Notes: a model not told the origin generated them from the sequence alone. 64,000 bases of DNA from Rhexocercosporidium sp. MPI-PUGE-AT-0058 (GCA_020746875.1 JAGTJL010000013.1:558001-622000); one strand, 5' to 3'; positions 45,993 to 59,034 are shown, counted from the first letter of the stretch. Numbers and translations are program-made.

Positions 45993-47062
45993 ATGGTAGC
46001 CTTCAGCAAGATTGCTGGTGCAGGGCTTTTCCTCGTCAGCAATGTCGTCGCTGGAAATGCTGCTGGACAATCGCCTAAGCCCTTGCCAATGGGTGTCAAA
46101 GGACCTGCCTACCTCCGCGAGGATTCTTACTTCGTTACTGATGATGCCTACTACCGTAAGTGTTCATGATACGCCCCTCGTACTCTCGCACAAGTTCGCG
46201 CCTATGGGAAACAGTCATCTTCACTAAGAGGCTTCCCGATTTGGTTTCATAATGAAGGAGGTGGCTGACTTCGACCTCCTCCACAGTCAAGAACTTCAAC
46301 GGCACCGTTTCCGAGAAGGAGTCTGCCAAATTCTCCAAGGAAATCAAGGCACACATTCCAATCACCATCATCAACCCAACGAAGAACTCCATGTGTCTTC
46401 TAGCCAGCTACACAGACCTGCGAGCCCCTGTCGAGAAGCCCATCTTCATCTCTTTCAACGCCACCGAGTACCCAAGACTCCCCATGGCCGCCAACTCTTC
46501 CCTTCAGTTTGGCAACTTCATCCCCCACGGTGATCGCATCCACATCAATGGTCGCATCCAAGCCTTCTTCGGCTGCAACAGCAACTGCACCAAGTGCCCA
46601 GGCGATGAGAAGGTCCGCCACACGTTGGTCGAGTGGAAGTATGGCAACGATTCTGCCAATCCTATCTACGAAATTGAGTCCTGGTGGATCAACCTCTCCA
46701 ACGTTGATGGCTACAGTACCAACACTAACGTCACCACCTACAACCCTAAGGGCAAAGTTTGCAATAAGCCTCGCTCCTGCAATGCTACCGCTGCTGCATT
46801 GAAGAAGGTCTGCCCCGACGAGCGGTACTGGGAGTCTGGTGCCGCCCATGGGTGCGAGTCTGACTGCAAGGCTACTGGCTTGCACAAGCACTGCTGCACT
46901 GGAGACTTCTCCCGTCGTGAACCTCCTACCTGCCCCAAGTCCAGCTCTTTCCTGAAAGAGCTTTGTCCTGACGCTTATGCTTCGCCATACGACGATGCTG
47001 GATCGGTCGACAACTGCCACAAGATTAGCGGTGTCCGCATCGCTTTCTGGCCCTTTGCCTAA
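45993..47062 (+). CDS. Thaumatin-like secreted protein 2 (312 aa), intact
   Basis: Exons 45993-46155 and 46287-47062. The 131-nt intron (GTAAGT, branch GGCTGACTTC, CCACAG) is phase 1. The signal peptide is MVAFSKIAGAGLFLVSNVVA. The mature protein carries Cys blocks: NSMCLLASY, FFGCNSNCTKCPGDEK, KVCNKPRSCNAT, KKVCPDERYWESGAAHGCES, HKHCCTGDF, TCPKSSSFLKELCPDAYASP and DNCHK. The CCTG...FLKELCPDAYASPYDD ending is the thaumatin/osmotin C-terminal signature; the N-terminal half is divergent. It is longer than plant thaumatins (about 210 residues). There are many NxS/T sequons. Likely an extracellular glucan-binding or wall-active protein. It is the only readable copy of three. Confidence 0.85.
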
Positions 47063-47655
47063 GGGAACGCCCGTCACTGCATAAGCTGAGTGGCGTTTTG
47101 GTAGTGAGAAGTGGGGTGTCTGGAGTATGGGGTCTGGATGAGCCTAGGTTTACCTCACCCTCGGTCTACCACTGGTTTCCTTCTGGCTCATGTAGCTAGA
47201 GGTCTAATTGTGAAAAACTGACAAGAAAAATTGGGTTTGGATATTTGGGTCGTCTATAAATACATAAATTCAAAACTAATTTTCCGAAAACAGATTTCGT
47301 TGGAACGATGGTGTCTTGCTGCTACTCAACCGTGGGTGAAAAGTTCCAGCAACAGTGGTTCCAGCGAATCGAAGTTCAACCACTGACAGCATCAATTCAT
47401 TAGTAGTCGTTCTTCAACAATCCTCTAAGCTATAGATAGGTCGAATACTGTGACGATGGACAACGGCAAGCCCGCCGATGGACTGACCTGGTACAGTACA
47501 AGCTTTATAAATGGCTCCTATAAAAGCTACATCGGTCCATCAGAAAAATTCGCACAGCCTCCCACAAACGTGATTCAAAAAGAAACTACCTGGAAGAAAA
47601 GCGACTCGAGTGAACGACAGTCGGAAGAGCAGAGACTGGCTGAAAAACGGCAAAT
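47063..47655. other. Intergenic between thaumatin-like genes
   Basis: An open frame from about 47456 to 47680 (containing WYSTSFINGSYKSYIGPSEK) overlaps the start of the next gene in another frame. It could be a short real ORF, but I see no supporting feature. Confidence 0.4.
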
Positions 47656-48500
47656 ATGCGTCTCAACATCCTGGCTATAGTCGGGCTCCTAAGCGTCGCT
47701 CCCATCGTCACTGGCGCTCCTGGAAACAAAGTCTCAGAGCCCAAGTTCGAGCTCCCAAAGAACGGAAAGCCCTTCCAAGTTGTGCTCAAGAATGGCCCAT
47801 CGATCGACAACGTTGACCGTGCCGCAATCAAGCAGAACGACAAGAGCATGATGTTCATTGTCGGCAACAATCGAACCAGCGACGTCTGTATCTTTGGCAG
47901 GACAAAAGATCTCAACACAGGGGAAAGTACTGAGTTTGGCAGAATTGAGAAAAAGGACTTGAGAACGGCATTCGCATCCCAGCCAACTTCGCTGCTATCT
48001 TCGGCAACATGATCTTCTTCGGACCTGATGGCCATTATAGTGGTGTTCTGTTCACCCGCGTCGGATGTAAAAAGAATTGCGAGAAGTGCGATGGTGAAGA
48101 GAAGCCCATCTGGACTTTGTCCGAGTTTGCTTACAAGGAGAAGAAGTTCTGGAACAACCTTTCCAATGGTAAATTCCTCTTATCTTTAGAAACTCCTTAC
48201 TAACGTGCATGCAGTCGATGGTATAAGCGCCAACATGACCATGACTACCATGAACTCCACTGCAGAGTGCCACCGACCACGCGAATGCCACTTCACTCTG
48301 GCCCAAGCCAAGGAAGTCTGCCCACCAGAGAACTTCTGGAAGTATGGCGAGGCTTTTGGATGTATGTCGAGTGCAAACTCAAAGGAAGAGAGAAGAACTG
48401 TGGCCGTGGTGAACCTACCAGCGAGTTCAACATGGAGTTTTGCCCAGATGCTTACTTTTGGGCGTCCGTGACGTTAAGAGAGGTCCGTCCCATGTTATGA
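47656..48500 (+). pseudogene. Thaumatin-like protein 3, broken
   Basis: The ATG at 47656 gives a good signal peptide (MRLNILAIVGLLSVAPIVTG). After the TGES region the frame changes near 47950-47960, next to an A5 run. The paralogue-like sequence then continues: ENGIRIPANFAAIFGNMIFF, GCKKNCEKCDGEEK, WNNLSN. A 46-nt intron at 48169-48214 (branch CTAAC) gives NLSN-VDGISANM in phase, matching NLSNVDGYS of the intact copy. A further shift after FGC near 48360 is needed to reach YVECKLKGREKNCGRGEP and EFCPDAYFW. The CC pair is not preserved. Two frameshifts make this a pseudogene unless they are assembly errors. Confidence 0.72.
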
Positions 48501-51500
48501 ACGATTGCAATTTCAATCCAAGAAGCATGAAGATCTTGATTAAATAGAAGCTTGAAGAAGAACAAAGAGAAGATGTGGAAACAGGACATGTAAATCTTTC
48601 GGGGTATGTTCCTAATGTATCGTAGCTCAATAGAATAGAGCCTCGTAACACACCACATGTCTTGCTCTCCTTCCAAGCCGCACTGATGACCGTAGCGCGC
48701 ATATTTGTAGAAATAGCCCATCTTCTATTGGCTTCAAATCGAATGACTGACTATCAAGCTGACATATCCATATGCGACCTGCTCATGAGAACCTTCGCGT
48801 CTCCTTCATCATGGTGGAATTTCACATTCCTGACGACCTTCACCCTCAATTGGGCCTAGAGAGCTTCAAATCCTCCGAGTGTACCAGACCACGATATGTA
48901 ATATCAGCAGTCATTTTTCTTCACAAGCATGAGCGAGAGGTTGTGTCCATAGAATGGTGAAACAGGTTCGTAGAGTTCGAATTGTCTTCGATTCAAGGAT
49001 ATATTCTTGGGGCTTTTAGCGCCGCCATGATATAAGTCAAAAGAGATCCTGCCTTCGCATGCCTTCACTCCAGCGCTTTATGTGTCAGGCCACACTTTGG
49101 AGGGGTGCTAATAAGCCTGCCCAAGAGAACATGTTGTTTATTGTATTGCTGAGCCGCCCAGGTTCGACTTCGCTGCACATTCATCGTGCCGGATGCAGTT
49201 TCTTCGAGTTCGGCAGACTATATTCGTGATTCGGATCGAGCCGTAGTAGTTTTGCGGAGGCTATTACGAGAGTTCTTGAGGCAGGTTACGACGTCGTGGA
49301 CTAAATGAGGTTATTCTAGATTGCCAAGACCCCCCACCATCTCATCCCGCCCCCACTTGCACGCCTGAGGCTCAGATATCAACAAGAACAACCACCCATC
49401 CAGCCCCAGAACTCAACCACTTCAATCAACCACTTCAACCGGGAATAGCTAGAACTCGTGAAAATGCTTGACCAATTGTCTTATTAATAAGACGAATCGA
49501 TGGAGCTGACCTGGTCTCAGAGGAAAATTAAAGTACCTCAGCCGACTGTAAGTAGGCGAAGTTCAACGTGCCAGCAAACGATCGAGTTGATGAGCAGTCC
49601 AGAATTTGAGGAGTCCTCCATTTAGATTGATCTAGAAGGAAATCTATTTTCACAGTTGTTGGTTGACCAGACTCTAGCAATTCCATTTCCAGAGACATCC
49701 TGCAACAAGCTATATGTTCGTCTCCAATTTCCACATCTCTGACTACATGATTGTTAATCTAGAGTAGCGGCCTCGTGTCTCCAGCCAGGCGACCGGAACG
49801 AACACCACTGACTTTCTTAAGATAGTAATGAGACATCGCCATTACGAAAAGGCGAAAAGACTTCAGAGGTCCACGAAACACGAAGCATTGGACGCGGTCT
49901 AGCCTCTGCGTACAGTACTCTCTTCCACCAAGCTAGAAATTGCATGGAGTGTCTAGCGCACCAGCATCCAATGTTCCGACCTTGGATAAGAATGAATCCC
50001 TCCACAACAGCATTGAACTTGGGAGCGAAAGACTGTGCGGTATGCATCAGTATCATCAGGTGGATCAAACTAGTCGCCCATCCAGGAAATTTGTATCTGG
50101 GCGTTGAGAGCGAATAACTGGCGTGATCTATTGGCACACATGTGAAGGCGTAACGCCCTTTCGACTAGAGATATCATTTCTCTTGCCTTGCGTAGGGCAT
50201 GAAAATCAAGTAATGGTGCGGGCTGGTATGCTACTCATGGTTCCATTGCGTCCAAAGCAACTTTGTTCTAGGGATGATTCGTGGTTTGCCAGTCGATGTT
50301 CCTCAACGCCAGATACAGATTCGCGACGCCCTAGCTTGGTACCATGGCCCATATCGAGGATGGCATCAAAGTGTTCCGTTCTCTACGAGCTCTGGTCGAT
50401 ATTCGCCCCACTTGGATATTTGCTAACGCTGTGTCGATATATCATTTTCGGCTCGGAGAGATGTCAATGATACTCGAATTCGTGCGGGGACAGTCTATGT
50501 GTTGCGATAGATGAGCTTGCTGTCTTTTCCCATTTCCCATTGAGCTCCTGGGGAGTTAACAACATTCAGCAGCTAAAAAGAAAGAAGAAAAAGGCACCAA
50601 AGCCGGTGCCATTGCGTCGACGGCGCTGGGGATATGTTCCCAAAGCCGAGAACGGCCAAATATTTGATAATGCGCGCTGAGATCCTTGTTCTCGTCACTC
50701 TTTCTGATCCTTGGACTATCAGTTTAAAGACATTCAAGGGTTCAAGTGTATCTGGTGGACTGGACACTATCAAGATTTCGTCGAAAGCGAAGTGTCGAAG
50801 CCAGGATGCTGACAAGGCCTTGCGAGCAAAAATACCACCATGCATGCCCAACAGCCCATTATTAGGGCGACCATCCAATTCCTCAGGAGGGTAGTCAGCG
50901 CAGTCTCTTCGCTCAGAAAATACCAAAAATGAAGAGATGGGATAATCGAGGCAGCGAAATCTGATACTTCGCGCCTTTCATGGTAGACGCATATCAAACT
51001 TCTGGTTAGCATGGTCAAGAAAGATTCCAAGATCTACAGGCCATACCACACTGCACAGAAGGAGGCTGTTGCTGGATTTGCGGCAGCAGACCCCCCACAA
51101 ATAAGAAACCGAAGAATACGCAACGCTGACGAGTTACCCTCAAAGAACCTCGCGAAGACATCGCCAGTTCTGCATGTTGTTTGCTTGACATCCGCGTGTA
51201 TTGGTAGGCACCTGGTGCAAAATGTAATATCCTTTGGGAAATCCTGCAACGAAAGAAGAAGTTGAATGGCAACGGAAGAGAATTGGGAGAGTATTGAGAA
51301 TCCTGCACGTCGTCTCTTTCCCTTGTGGTCGGATCTCGAGATTTCCAAATCGGCAGATTATCAAGACGTGTCAGGAGGCGGTAGGCAACGAGAGATAAGA
51401 CTAAACGTGAATCACGCCGTCGTATTCTTCCTCATAAGGGTTGCCATAAAATCAATTCTTGTGAGGGGTAGTGTTGGATTTGAGCAGTTGTTCGCCATGC

Positions 51501-52814
51501 AACTATATGGATCCATTGAGTCTAATTCAGGAGAGTCCAGCTTCTGCACATCGTCTGTCGGATGACTCGTCTAGGAGAGAAAATATGCTCGTCGAAAGTC
51601 GTTTGGGGAGCACTGTACGTACAACAGGTTCTTTCAGACTCACATACCTGGTGATTCCTGACATACAAGGAGAAAAGATGCTGTGCCGTGTGTGTGCTGA
51701 CGCTCCATCACTTCGAGGCAAACCCCAATTGTCATTGGCAGTCAGTCAGGCGAGCATATCAAGTAAAGTTACGAAGCAAACAGCCTCAAATAATATCCGA
51801 AAATGGCTCACAGTTTCGTCCCGATGTCAATTTCGATTTACGAATGGGATTCCAGCACAGAGATAACTGCAGGTCGGGTTAGTCGTGTATACCTTTCAGG
51901 AGTTCTGGTCTCGTTTGTAATCTTCAGGAAGTCTTGGTCCGAGTCGTATGTTCGCTTTGGGTTAATCAGACTCGGCGAACCTCGGCCAAACTGCATGGAT
52001 GATCCACTAAATCCAGCAATCAAACATTACCTGCGGTGGCGTGGATCCCTTCAGCCGGTGCTTAGTGGCATGGGGATTTGGAGCACCCACTAACGTTCCT
52101 GGAGAAGGTGGAGAAGCATTTTGGGAAACGTTCTAGATAACCTTGCAATGCTTCAGTATTTGTTTTAAAACAAAGCTCTCAGATCCACTGCGAATGCAAA
52201 CAGCCAATCTCAACTTCGTGTTGCTTGGCCGCCATGCATCTCGGATGGTCGAGCGGATCCATACCCTGGATGAAGATTATGTTCAGGCTAAATAGCAATC
52301 CAGACCATCAGCGGGTTGGAGCGACTAACCCGCACCTAGATCCTGGGGCGGCTGGGGATCAGAGGGTGTCGTTGAAGCCCGGGGAGGAGCGCAGGAAAGA
52401 TTTGAAAGATGTCGGATTTTGTCAATCTCGAGTGTTTTGAAGAAACTCTAGCGGCTCTTTCGTGGCGAGGTGGATAAATATCGTGATATTTAACCGGATC
52501 GTGGCGCCGTGCCAGCCGGGAGAGGCTCGATCGACAGGATCTGACAGCGAATGGGACCACAAGGTCCAACCCAAGCTCATCGCTAACACTAGTGGGTAAA
52601 TTCGGATAAATTGCACATCTACGGTCTCGAGTATCATCTGCTGGCAACGGATATGGAATGACTGTTGATGGGCTAGTACCTGGGGCGAGGTGATTTTCTC
52701 GAAAGGAACGAAAGCTATAAATCCTAGAGAGCTCCCCGGCTTCTAACGCTATCTTTTTCGAAAGCATCCTCCTTCTGCTTGGAGCAAGTCAGATCCCCCA
52801 GAAATCCGGCCAAA
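48501..52814. other. 4.3 kb without a supportable gene; possible minus-strand relic
   Basis: Minus-strand frames at 49817-50137, 50573-50926, 50770-51030, 51034-51348 and 51527-51721 are longer and more protein-like than chance frames elsewhere (for example DYPPEELDGRPNNGLLGMHG at 50573-50926; VKIDFLLDQSKWRTPQILDC at 49528-49734). I could not assemble them into one gene or name a family. Confidence 0.35.
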
Positions 52815-54851
52815 ATGCCTTTCTACACGGCTTCAAAGAATACCTTCGAGGTGGGCGGAAAAGAGTTCCCGCGAATCACTTGGTACAAAGAACCAGGTAT
52901 CAGAGGACTCTACGTCTTGTTGATGCTTGCAGTCCTCACGTCTGCTACCAATGGTAAATTTCTTCCGGCTCATCTCCAGTATCTTCAAGGGGAGGGCAAG
53001 AAAATGTTGATTTGAGCGGTCGCTAACTGCTGGAAAATCAGGCTACGATGGATCCATGATGAACGGTCTCCAGACACTCAAGCAGTGGCAAGATTGTAAG
53101 ATAATTAACAAAATTCGCGAATATGGATTATTCTGACTCAATTCTAGCCTTCAATCGCCCCGGTCCATCTACTCGAGGATTGCTCAGTACGTATCATCTG
53201 GTTATGGAGTTCTCGGTGATATTGGATCCTAGGATTTTATCCTTTATTCCCGAATCTTTGAGCTGCAACGGATGACAGACACTAACTTCATGATCAGATG
53301 CCATCATGTCCGTTGGATCAATCGTTGCCCTACCCATCACTCCGTACATCGCAGATATCGCTGGCCGACGTGTCGGTGTCATGACTGGGTGCATCATTAT
53401 GGTCCTCGGAGTTGTCCTTCAATCGATCGGTAGCAACATCGCCATGTTCATTGCTGCTCGTTTCCTTATCGGATTCGGTGTCGCCATTGCACACGGAGCT
53501 GCCCCTCTCCTCATCGCTGAGTTGGTTCATCCTCAGCACAGAGCAATCTTCACAACCATCTACAACAGTACTTGGTATCTCGGTTCCATTGTTGCAGCAT
53601 GGTTGACATATGGTGCGTTCATCAGATTCTTACAGGGTTTCATGAAGCTAACATCTTCAGGAACCAACAAGATCCCCAGCGCATGGTCTTGGAGAGTCCC
53701 TTCCATGGTTCAAGCTGCTCCTTCTGTTATCCAATTGGTATGTCTAATCCACAATCGTATTCCAAACGGGGCTTCTGGCTCCACACCAATTTCGACTCAA
53801 AGCTCTTCGGTCTAACTCGATTTTTAGATTGCCATTTGGTTGGTTCCAGAGTCCCCTCGTTACCTCATCTCTCGAGGGCACAATGAGAAAGCTCTGAGTG
53901 TCTTGGCCAAGGCCCACGCACACGGAAATTTGGATGATGAATTGGTCCAAATTGAATACCACGAAATCCGCGAGACCATCGCGCTCGAGAAGGAATTCGA
54001 AGGCAACGGATGGTTGCAGCTTTTCAAGACCAAGGGCAATCGTCACAGACTTGTTATCCTCATCTCCCTTGGCTTCTTCTCTCAATGGTCTGGTAACGGT
54101 CTCGTCTCATACTACATCGGCGATGTCTTGAAGGGTATTGGAATCACCAAGCAAAAGGAACAACTCGAGATCAACGGTATTCTGCAGATTGTCAACTTCG
54201 CCGTCGCACTCGGAATGTGTTTCATGATCGACAAATTCGGACGCAGACCTCTCTTCCTCCTTGCCACCGGTGGTATGCTGGCCTCTTTCTGCGCCTGGAC
54301 CGTCTGTGCTGCTCGTTTCCACATGACAGAGGTCAAGTCAGCTGCCAATGCCGAAATCGCCTTCATCTTCATCTACTACGTCTTCTACAACTGTGCTTGG
54401 TCTGGTCTACTCGTAGGATATGCGGTGGAGATCTTGCCGTACAAGCTTCGTGCCAAGGTAAGACTACTCAATGCTTCATCCTGCTAGACTAGAACTAATT
54501 TATACATAGGGATTGACTCTTATGTTCCTCGCCGTCGACCTCTCCCTCTTCTTCAACTCCTACGTGAACCCCGTCGCCCTCAAGGCACTCGGCTGGAAGT
54601 ATTACATTGTCTACGACGTTTGGCTCGCATTCGAGCTTCTGATCGTCTACCTCTTCTACATCGAGACTCAGAATACAGCTCTCGAGGAGATCGTCAAGTA
54701 CTTTGATGGTGAGGAGGCTCTTCTCGGTGGCAATCTTGCTACCGAAAAGGCCAGGACCCTGCTTGTGGAGAATGGAATCGATACCAAGCTTCCAATCACC
54801 ACCGAGCACCATGAGGTTGGTGAGCATGACGAGAAGAGAGTTGCGGTCTAG
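52815..54851 (+). CDS. MFS sugar transporter (531 aa), seven exons
   Basis: Exons: 52815-52953, 53042-53095, 53148-53186, 53298-53612, 53661-53737, 53828-54457 and 54510-54851. All six introns are GT-AG and in phase. Sugar-porter signatures are present: GYDGSMMNGL after the first helix, DIAGRRVG, AELVHPQHRA in the AE(x)hP(x)xRg position, PESPRYLISRGH, DKFGRRPLF, LPYKLRAKG, and a closing ETQNTALEEI in place of PETkg. Twelve membrane helices are expected. The sequence resembles the fungal lactose permease/hexose transporter subgroup, which imports sugars by proton symport at the plasma membrane; the sugar cannot be assigned. The start is the ATG at 52815 (MPFYTASKNTFEVGGKEFPR). Intact. The hydrophilic tail is rich in Glu/His. 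Confidence 0.95.
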
Positions 54852-55902
54852 ATTTTCTCGGCTTCAAGTCAAGGGGGAGGAACATAATGTTTGTAATGGC
54901 AGTAGTCTCTATAGTGCTGCAAAGTAGACAGCAAGAATATCATTATATTGCTACGCATTGGCTATCCAAAAGTGACGATCAGTTTACCCGTATCAAGATT
55001 GTCATCACAAGTGATATGTAAACTTATTAGTGCGCAGAAAAAGATAGTGACTTGCATGCAGCCAGAACAGGAGCGTGACCCTTATTTTCGCATATATCCT
55101 TGTAAGGGTAGATGTTCTTCTCCCTCATCCCTTTATTGCCGCTGAAATAAGATTATCAGGTGTCTTCAATTTGCCAGTCACAAGTCTAAAATGACATTTC
55201 ACGATGCATGCTTGATCAGAGTGATGCCGCCATCACAAATTCCCCACGCCGGAGTCAATGGTACTGCAGGCGGACGGTGACAGAAAGAAACTTTTGTCTT
55301 ATCAAAGCATTATGATTTCGCTTCTAGAGTTCGCCCTAGCCGGGTCATTTATTCGGAACAAAACCACTCATTCTGAGTTCCAAACCTACAAAGTACCTAC
55401 TGTACTCTTTCCCCCCCCCCCGGCTTGAATGTTAAATGTCAACTTTTGCGGGCCAAAGGCTTGATATTCAAAGTGTGAGTGGTCAGATGTCCTTGTCTAT
55501 CTCGAAGCACGAGCCAAAAATTGGCCTGTTGTAAAAGCAAGGGTGGCTGTAGAAGGTTCGAGAGAGCTTCAAAACCCTGGCTATGGCTCAAAAACAGTAT
55601 AGTTATTGGATAGAAACCCCTAGAAACTACCCACACGCGGCCCAGTTTTCTTCACATTTAACATTCAAGCCAGGGGGGGGGGAGAGTACTATCCCTCCAC
55701 CCTGATAAAGCTTGATTTTTCGGGTAGGTTTTGCGCCACAAATTTAACGTTCATCAGAATAACATTTCTCTTGGAAACCTGGCCTGTTCTCCCGTCACCC
55801 CTGCCTCCTCCATGCTCTCTTACTTCGGCTTCTTACCATATATCGTATATCTATTCTTGATCATCAATAATTTGATCACGAAAGTTTTGACAGAGGAAGC
55901 TC
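54852..55902. other. Convergent spacer
   Basis: Lies between the transporter stop and the end of the minus-strand methyltransferase relic. Holds a C-tract at about 55411-55421 and a G-tract near 55673-55681, but no gene. Confidence 0.5.
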
Positions 55903-57233
55903 TCACATGGGCCAATAAGCATAGATCCTCGGATCCTTCATCTCCTTCCTCACATCCACCAGAAAAACCTCAAGCTGCTCCGGCGTCCATCCAAACACCC
56001 TAGTAAACAACGCCATGGAAATCCCCGATAACCCGGACGTGAAGTTCTCACAAGTCCACATCCCAATCTCTTTGAACTTTGGATCTTTCGGCCACCGATT
56101 CATCGGCCACACGAAATGCTTGACTATAACATCTGTGTATCCCACTCGAAGGAGTTCTCCTTCATGATTCTTTGCTGAATCTAGTGCACGGCCGATCATT
56201 CCGCTGCCATTGAGCTGCTGCGTCGCCCATGCAACAAGTGAAGAATCCGCTGGGAGAGTATCATTGTCGCAGCGGATCGGGAAACAAATATCTGAGACTT
56301 CGATGTATCCTGCTGGGGTTGTATTCCTGTTGCTATCAGCGCCGAGCTTCGTTGCACACATTGAAGGATACATACTCAAAAGCTTGTTCGAAGAATTTTG
56401 GCCAGTTGGCAAAGCTTCCGGTCATCATTCTCGAATGGATGTAGTCGAACTTCTCGGAAAAGGACCACGGTTCTTCAGGGTCGTCAATTTCGAACTTGGC
56501 ATTGGAAGGGACATAAGATGGTTGGTCGGGGCTAATGTCAGTGCCCAGTACTTTGCTTCGGGGTGCTCATCCGCTGTACGAATTTTTTGGGTTTTATCCA
56601 CAATCCCTCGACTTCGGTCCATACCGTAGTCAATTGCCCAAATACCAGTTCCGGTACCAACGTCAAGAACACGCTAGAAATTATTCTCATTCAAGTTAGG
56701 GATCACAGATAGTTGCCCATCATATGTTAGAAGGTACAAATGGTGTTGTAAGTCTATCTTGGTCAGTTGATGAATCAAATTGGTCTCAGTGGCTCGTACC
56801 TATACGATTTTGCTCTTGCTTGAGAGTTTGTTAATCGTGAGGTATCATTCAAATAATCTAGGACACACCTCATCATTTAGTAGCAGGTATTCTACATGTG
56901 CTATCTGATGATGTTGATTTCGGCTTTCTTTCCTACGTACTTCCATCTTTATAGGAGTGGTACGTTCTTCCATTTTCATGACGATGTCTCATGATACTCG
57001 TCTCAACCAACGTCGTGGAGCTACCAAAGCTTTCCTGAGTGGATGAGCTCAAAAATTATGTGTATCGGAGGTCGTAACTTACGCCTCCTAGCGCCGAGTC
57101 GCCACCTTCGAAGCTGTCGACCTAGATCAGATCAGCCTATGAGGTTTTCCAGAAACTTTGGGGAGGTAAAGTCATAGTTACACACTTCAGCTTCAAGGTT
57201 CAGGGGCGCAGCATTTTGTCCAGGACCCGCCAT
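55903..57233 (-). pseudogene. LaeA-like SAM methyltransferase, two lesions
   Basis: Seven exons can be read on the minus strand: 57233-57186, 57121-57083, 57034-56941, 56891-56869, 56799-56625, 56573-56376 and 56326-55903. All introns are 48-69 nt with matching phases. They give MAGPGQNAAPLNLEAE, DSFEGGDSALGG, ENGRTYHSYKDGKYLLLNDE, DLQHHLYLLTYDGQL, the SAM-binding motif VLDVGTGTGIWAIDYADEHP, GTDISPDQP, EPWSFSEKFDYIHSRMM, and GYIEVSDICFPIRC. These are the hallmarks of the LaeA/velvet-associated methyltransferase superfamily seen in secondary-metabolism regulation. Two defects: TAG at 56674-56676 directly before RVLDVGTG (a CAG-to-TAG-type change), and a missing base near 56551 (AAGTACTG where AAGGTACTG is expected). 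With these allowed for, the frame is 334 codons, the family's usual length. Either a recent pseudogene or one true stop plus one base-calling error. Confidence 0.82.
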
Positions 57234-59034
57234 GTCTTCTAGTACGACCTACCTAATCTTAGGCGCAAATGTAACGAGCCCAGTCACCATATGTCTGTGG
57301 ATTTTAGCGACTTTTTCAGGCCTCGTTGAAACAAAATCGACAACTTTAATCAAGCCATGTTAAAAACTAATAAACTCTAACTTTTAAAGCCTGGAGAATA
57401 TTACTTTGAGAAAGAGTTTTAAAGATTCTCTTACTAATTTAAAAAGTTTGGATTTTGCTTCAGTGGTCTTTTGGTCGCTAAAGGCCCTGTAATGCACAGA
57501 CATATGGTTACCAGGCTCGTAATGAAGGATCTCAAACTAGCGGGGTGCTAAGGAACGTGGGTAAGATATGATCGCCTTGAACGCAAGGACATCGTATACA
57601 TAGAGGGTAAATATCTAAACCAACTCACCTAGAAAGCGAACCCCATCAACTTCCTCTCCCGAAACAGATGAGCGTGCGTAGGGTGACGACGGTCCCCCGC
57701 TCCGGAAGCAGGCTCAGCTGCAGCAATGGGCTTATTATCGTTGTAATACTCTACGCCACCCAACTATTCCGCTTCGACAGCACACAAATAACACGTTCCA
57801 AGCAGTGACACTGCACCTCTAAGTGCATACCGCCAAATCGCGTGGCAGCCTAGGATATGTTGGGTTGGAGTGGGAAAGGCGTGCATATGGGATAATGTCT
57901 CGCATACGACTAAGCGCTCAGGAAGCCGAATGAGGGACGGGGTCCCGACCCGATAGTTTGGTTCACCAAATGAATTTGGCTTGAACCGGTTGTTGTATGT
58001 ACGTACCCTAAAGAGAGACTAGCAACTATGAGAGGTGGGATATTGCGGCCGCACGAAGGGGGAGCTAGGTTTATCCATACGTTTGAACTAATAGCACTTG
58101 ACTTTGCTGCTGCAATTGAGGAACCAAGCGGAGAACGAGTACCGTGTGGATTTCACAAATAAATGTTTCAATCGTAGCGGACCTAGTGGCTCTCAAATTA
58201 CAAAGCCGAGATCTCATGAAGTGCTTGGCAAGTGTTGTTGAGAACACTGCTCGCGGATGACACCTTTTCCAGGGCAATGAACACCAAATGCCGAACCATA
58301 GCTATCGAAATTGTAATTTTCAAGCTCGTCGATAAGTCTCATCATGTTCAATTCGTTCAGGTCGTTCCTGTCCAATTCCGATCGACTTTCCTTTTTCTGC
58401 AAGCGTCTAGCTTAGGATGGCTTGTTGGCATAGAGAGGTATCGATAGCTTGAACACTGGTATCATCTCGCTGTAAAACTTGACGTCTAAAGCCAGTCAAG
58501 TACTTCTCATGATGTAAGTTATTGAATAAGTTGTAAGGGATTCAACCGCAATGTGGCATTGATAAAACTGCTGTCTGAATTCACGTCTGTTCGATAAGAA
58601 TTATAAGTAACCCATCTTCTCAGGACATTACTGGAAGTATTCTCTTGGATCATGCAGTGTGCCAGTGAACATAGTATGCACTCCGTTCACTAGGAACAAA
58701 AAACAATGCCACGAGACCCCATGATATCAATATTGTACTCATGGCAAAGCCTAACAAATCTGGCTGAAAGGTAACTTCCATTGGTTGCATTAGGTAATTC
58801 GATTCATGCCTAAGACTAAACCAATCTGCCCAAGAGAATATTGTCAAGCCCGCTATCGAGAACAGAAAATTACTTCAATCCCCTCCATCTTCTTTGAACC
58901 GCCGCCTTTCTTCATCCTCGAACACGAATACCAACCAACGCCACTAATCCCAAGTCCTCGACTCGCCCCCTGCTTACATTTCATTCACAAAACACACAAT
59001 TAAACTCCACGAGACTGCAAACATATACTTTCAA
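57234..59034. other. No supportable gene
   Basis: Short ORFs only. The frame at 58806-59003 ends before the secreted-protein gene and has no feature of its own. Confidence 0.45.

Noticed and set aside
46400..47077. A 225-codon minus-strand ORF
   Set aside because: Antisense of exon 2 of thaumatin-like gene 2, which has the signal peptide, splice phase and Cys motifs.
54112..54372. Minus-strand ORFs within the transporter
   Set aside because: Shadows of exon 6 of the MFS gene.
55403..55685. C- and G-tracts as possible telomeric or G-quadruplex repeats
   Set aside because: Single homopolymer runs, not TTAGGG-type repeats, with no regular G-run spacing.
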